Shown here piece after piece: positions 20,587-21,297 of a DNA stretch of 21,297 nt (its first letter is position 1; the number at the start of each line of letters is the position of its first letter). The position numbers were made by a program, and so were the translations under genes. The stretch is taken from contig CAMPKW010000015.1 in NCBI GenBank assembly GCA_946887425.1, forward strand, positions 1-21,297, given 5' to 3'. The notes under the pieces are model-generated. The model made no database searches. It worked only from the letters and a program-made list of their open reading frames with translations, and was not told the origin of the DNA. The stretch is from an uncultured Candidatus Saccharibacteria bacterium. GTDB lineage: Bacteria > Patescibacteria > Saccharimonadia > Saccharimonadales > UBA6022.

Positions 20587-21297
20587 CTACCAGCTACCGC
20601 TTGAACCACCGCCAGAAAAGCCTCCGCCGCCAAAACCACCACCACCTAATCCACCGCCAAGATGCGTCCCGCCAGCCCACCATGAAGGAGCCTCGCCATG
20701 ACTAGCACGATTTCGGTAATTGCGGGATACGATCCAATCCAAGCCAAGACCTCCCAAAATTAAGCCAAGTAACAATAATACCGACCAGATAACCCATCCA
20801 ACCACCACGGCGACCACCACGCCAATGACCGCACCGAGAATACCCCCGGCCCACCAACTTTTTGAACGAGCAAGAATAGAGCTCAGCCATAAAAATGCAA
20901 AGACAAAGAACACACCACCTTGCATGACCATGTTCCAAAAATGCTGCCATCCTGTTAATGTGGGCACCGCGTGAGGATCCGGCTGCCTACTCACTGCAGC
21001 GGCAATACTTTCCAGGCCATTACTAATACCTGCATAGTAATCATCTTGGCGAAACTGCGGCGCAATAACATCTCGAATTATTCGTCCGCTCTGAGCATCG
21101 GTCAGATCCCCTTCGAGCCCACTTCCAACCTCAATTCGCAACTGCCGATCATCTTTGGCAACAAGCAGCAATACCCCATTGTTTTCGCCCTTTTGCCCAA
21201 TCCCCCATTCGCGCGCAACTTTAATTGAGTACTCTTCGACAGATTCTCCGTCCAAGCGAGGAATCATTAGTATGCCTACTTGGTACTCTTTGTCAGC
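20587..21297 (-). CDS. TPM-domain (YgcG-like) membrane protein, 5' end outside window
   Basis: The frame is open to the window edge, so the N-terminus (probably a signal peptide and start of the TPM domain) is missing. An internal ATG at 21267 is not the start, because DKEYQVGILMIPRLDGESVEEY is continuous domain sequence. The visible TPM domain holds REWGIGQKGENNGVLLLVAKDDRQLRIEVGSGLEG. Hydrophobic segments follow near the middle, then a Gly-rich tail (GGGLGGGGFGGGGFSGGG) and SSGSW, as in YgcG-type proteins. TPM proteins are linked with photosystem repair or membrane-protein upkeep, but the role in other bacteria is unclear. It lies 50 nt upstream of ftsE. Confidence 0.93.
   Translation of the reverse strand, partial: ADKEYQVGILMIPRLDGESVEEYSIKVAREWGIGQKGENNGVLLLVAKDDRQLRIEVGSGLEGDLTDAQSGRIIRDVIAPQFRQDDYYAGISNGLESIAAAVSRQPDPHAVPTLTGWQHFWNMVMQGGVFFVFAFLWLSSILARSKSWWAGGILGAVIGVVVAVVVGWVIWSVLLLLGLILGGLGLDWIVSRNYRNRASHGEAPSWWAGGTHLGGGLGGGGFGGGGFSGGGSSGSW

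Noticed and set aside
20587..20700. Repeat array at the Gly-rich end of the TPM gene
   Set aside because: The short GGN-type repeats encode the low-complexity tail typical of YgcG-like proteins and are not a separate DNA repeat or CRISPR.
1..21297. Stop-codon reassignment (UGA as glycine), as in some other CPR phyla
   Set aside because: All conserved genes end at family-typical lengths and none contains an in-frame UGA, so the standard code holds.
1..21297. tRNA genes, insertion sequences, attachment sites or phage genes
   Set aside because: The gaps between genes are almost all under 110 nt. I found no tRNA-like T-arm with matching acceptor stem, no transposase and no long flanking repeats.

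Overview
The window looks like a chromosomal stretch from a small-genome bacterium, most likely Candidatus Saccharibacteria (TM7) or another member of the Patescibacteria/CPR. This is inference from gene content: a one-chain glycyl-tRNA synthetase, a TRM11-like tRNA methyltransferase in a bacterium, rpmA without an adjacent rplU, FtsEX next to a coiled-coil/CHAP hydrolase, and several short unknown proteins. No 16S rRNA gene is present to settle it. The standard genetic code fits, because no real gene needs UGA read as an amino acid. Genes are tightly packed, mostly on the minus strand, with many 4-nt ATGA overlaps. I saw no tRNA, rRNA, CRISPR array, insertion sequence or prophage gene.

Layout. 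1-181: tail of a possible upstream gene and its terminator. 182-1030 (+): a 2OG-Fe(II) oxygenase, convergent with and overlapping a four-gene minus-strand operon (3734 to 1008). That operon holds an RNase H/flavin-split-barrel fusion, a CYTH triphosphate-tunnel protein, an unknown 167-residue protein and YaaA. 3811-6752 (-): a glyoxalase-fold protein, a DUF1761 membrane protein, an unknown protein and glycyl-tRNA synthetase. 6856-7581 (+): an unknown helical protein with two strong hairpins after it. 9419-7652 (-): a soluble histidine kinase, a receiver-only response regulator and RecO. 12947-9450 (-): a flippase-like membrane protein, XseA, XseB, a membrane-anchored methyltransferase, then a separately promoted membrane-anchored unknown. 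12993-14494 (+): the TRM11-like protein and ribosomal protein bL27, ending in a bidirectional terminator. 15793-14537 (-): two unknown proteins. 21297-15883 (-): a TPM-domain protein, FtsE, FtsX, a PcsB-like hydrolase, an S41 processing protease and a second receiver-only regulator.

How the genes fit together. The last block reads as a cell-wall division module. FtsEX would use ATP to activate the secreted coiled-coil/CHAP hydrolase, and the S41 protease and lone receiver downstream may adjust it. RecO and exonuclease VII supply DNA repair. The TRM11-like protein, bL27 and GlyRS belong to translation. The operon ending in yaaA may be a stress-response unit, but that rests on one known member.

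The most striking non-coding pattern is the placement of promoters. Many genes have a TATAAT-like -10 box only 6 to 11 nt before the start codon and no Shine-Dalgarno site. That predicts leaderless or near-leaderless mRNAs. Other genes in the same window have a strong AGGAGG. The PcsB-like gene appears to carry both arrangements at two alternative starts.
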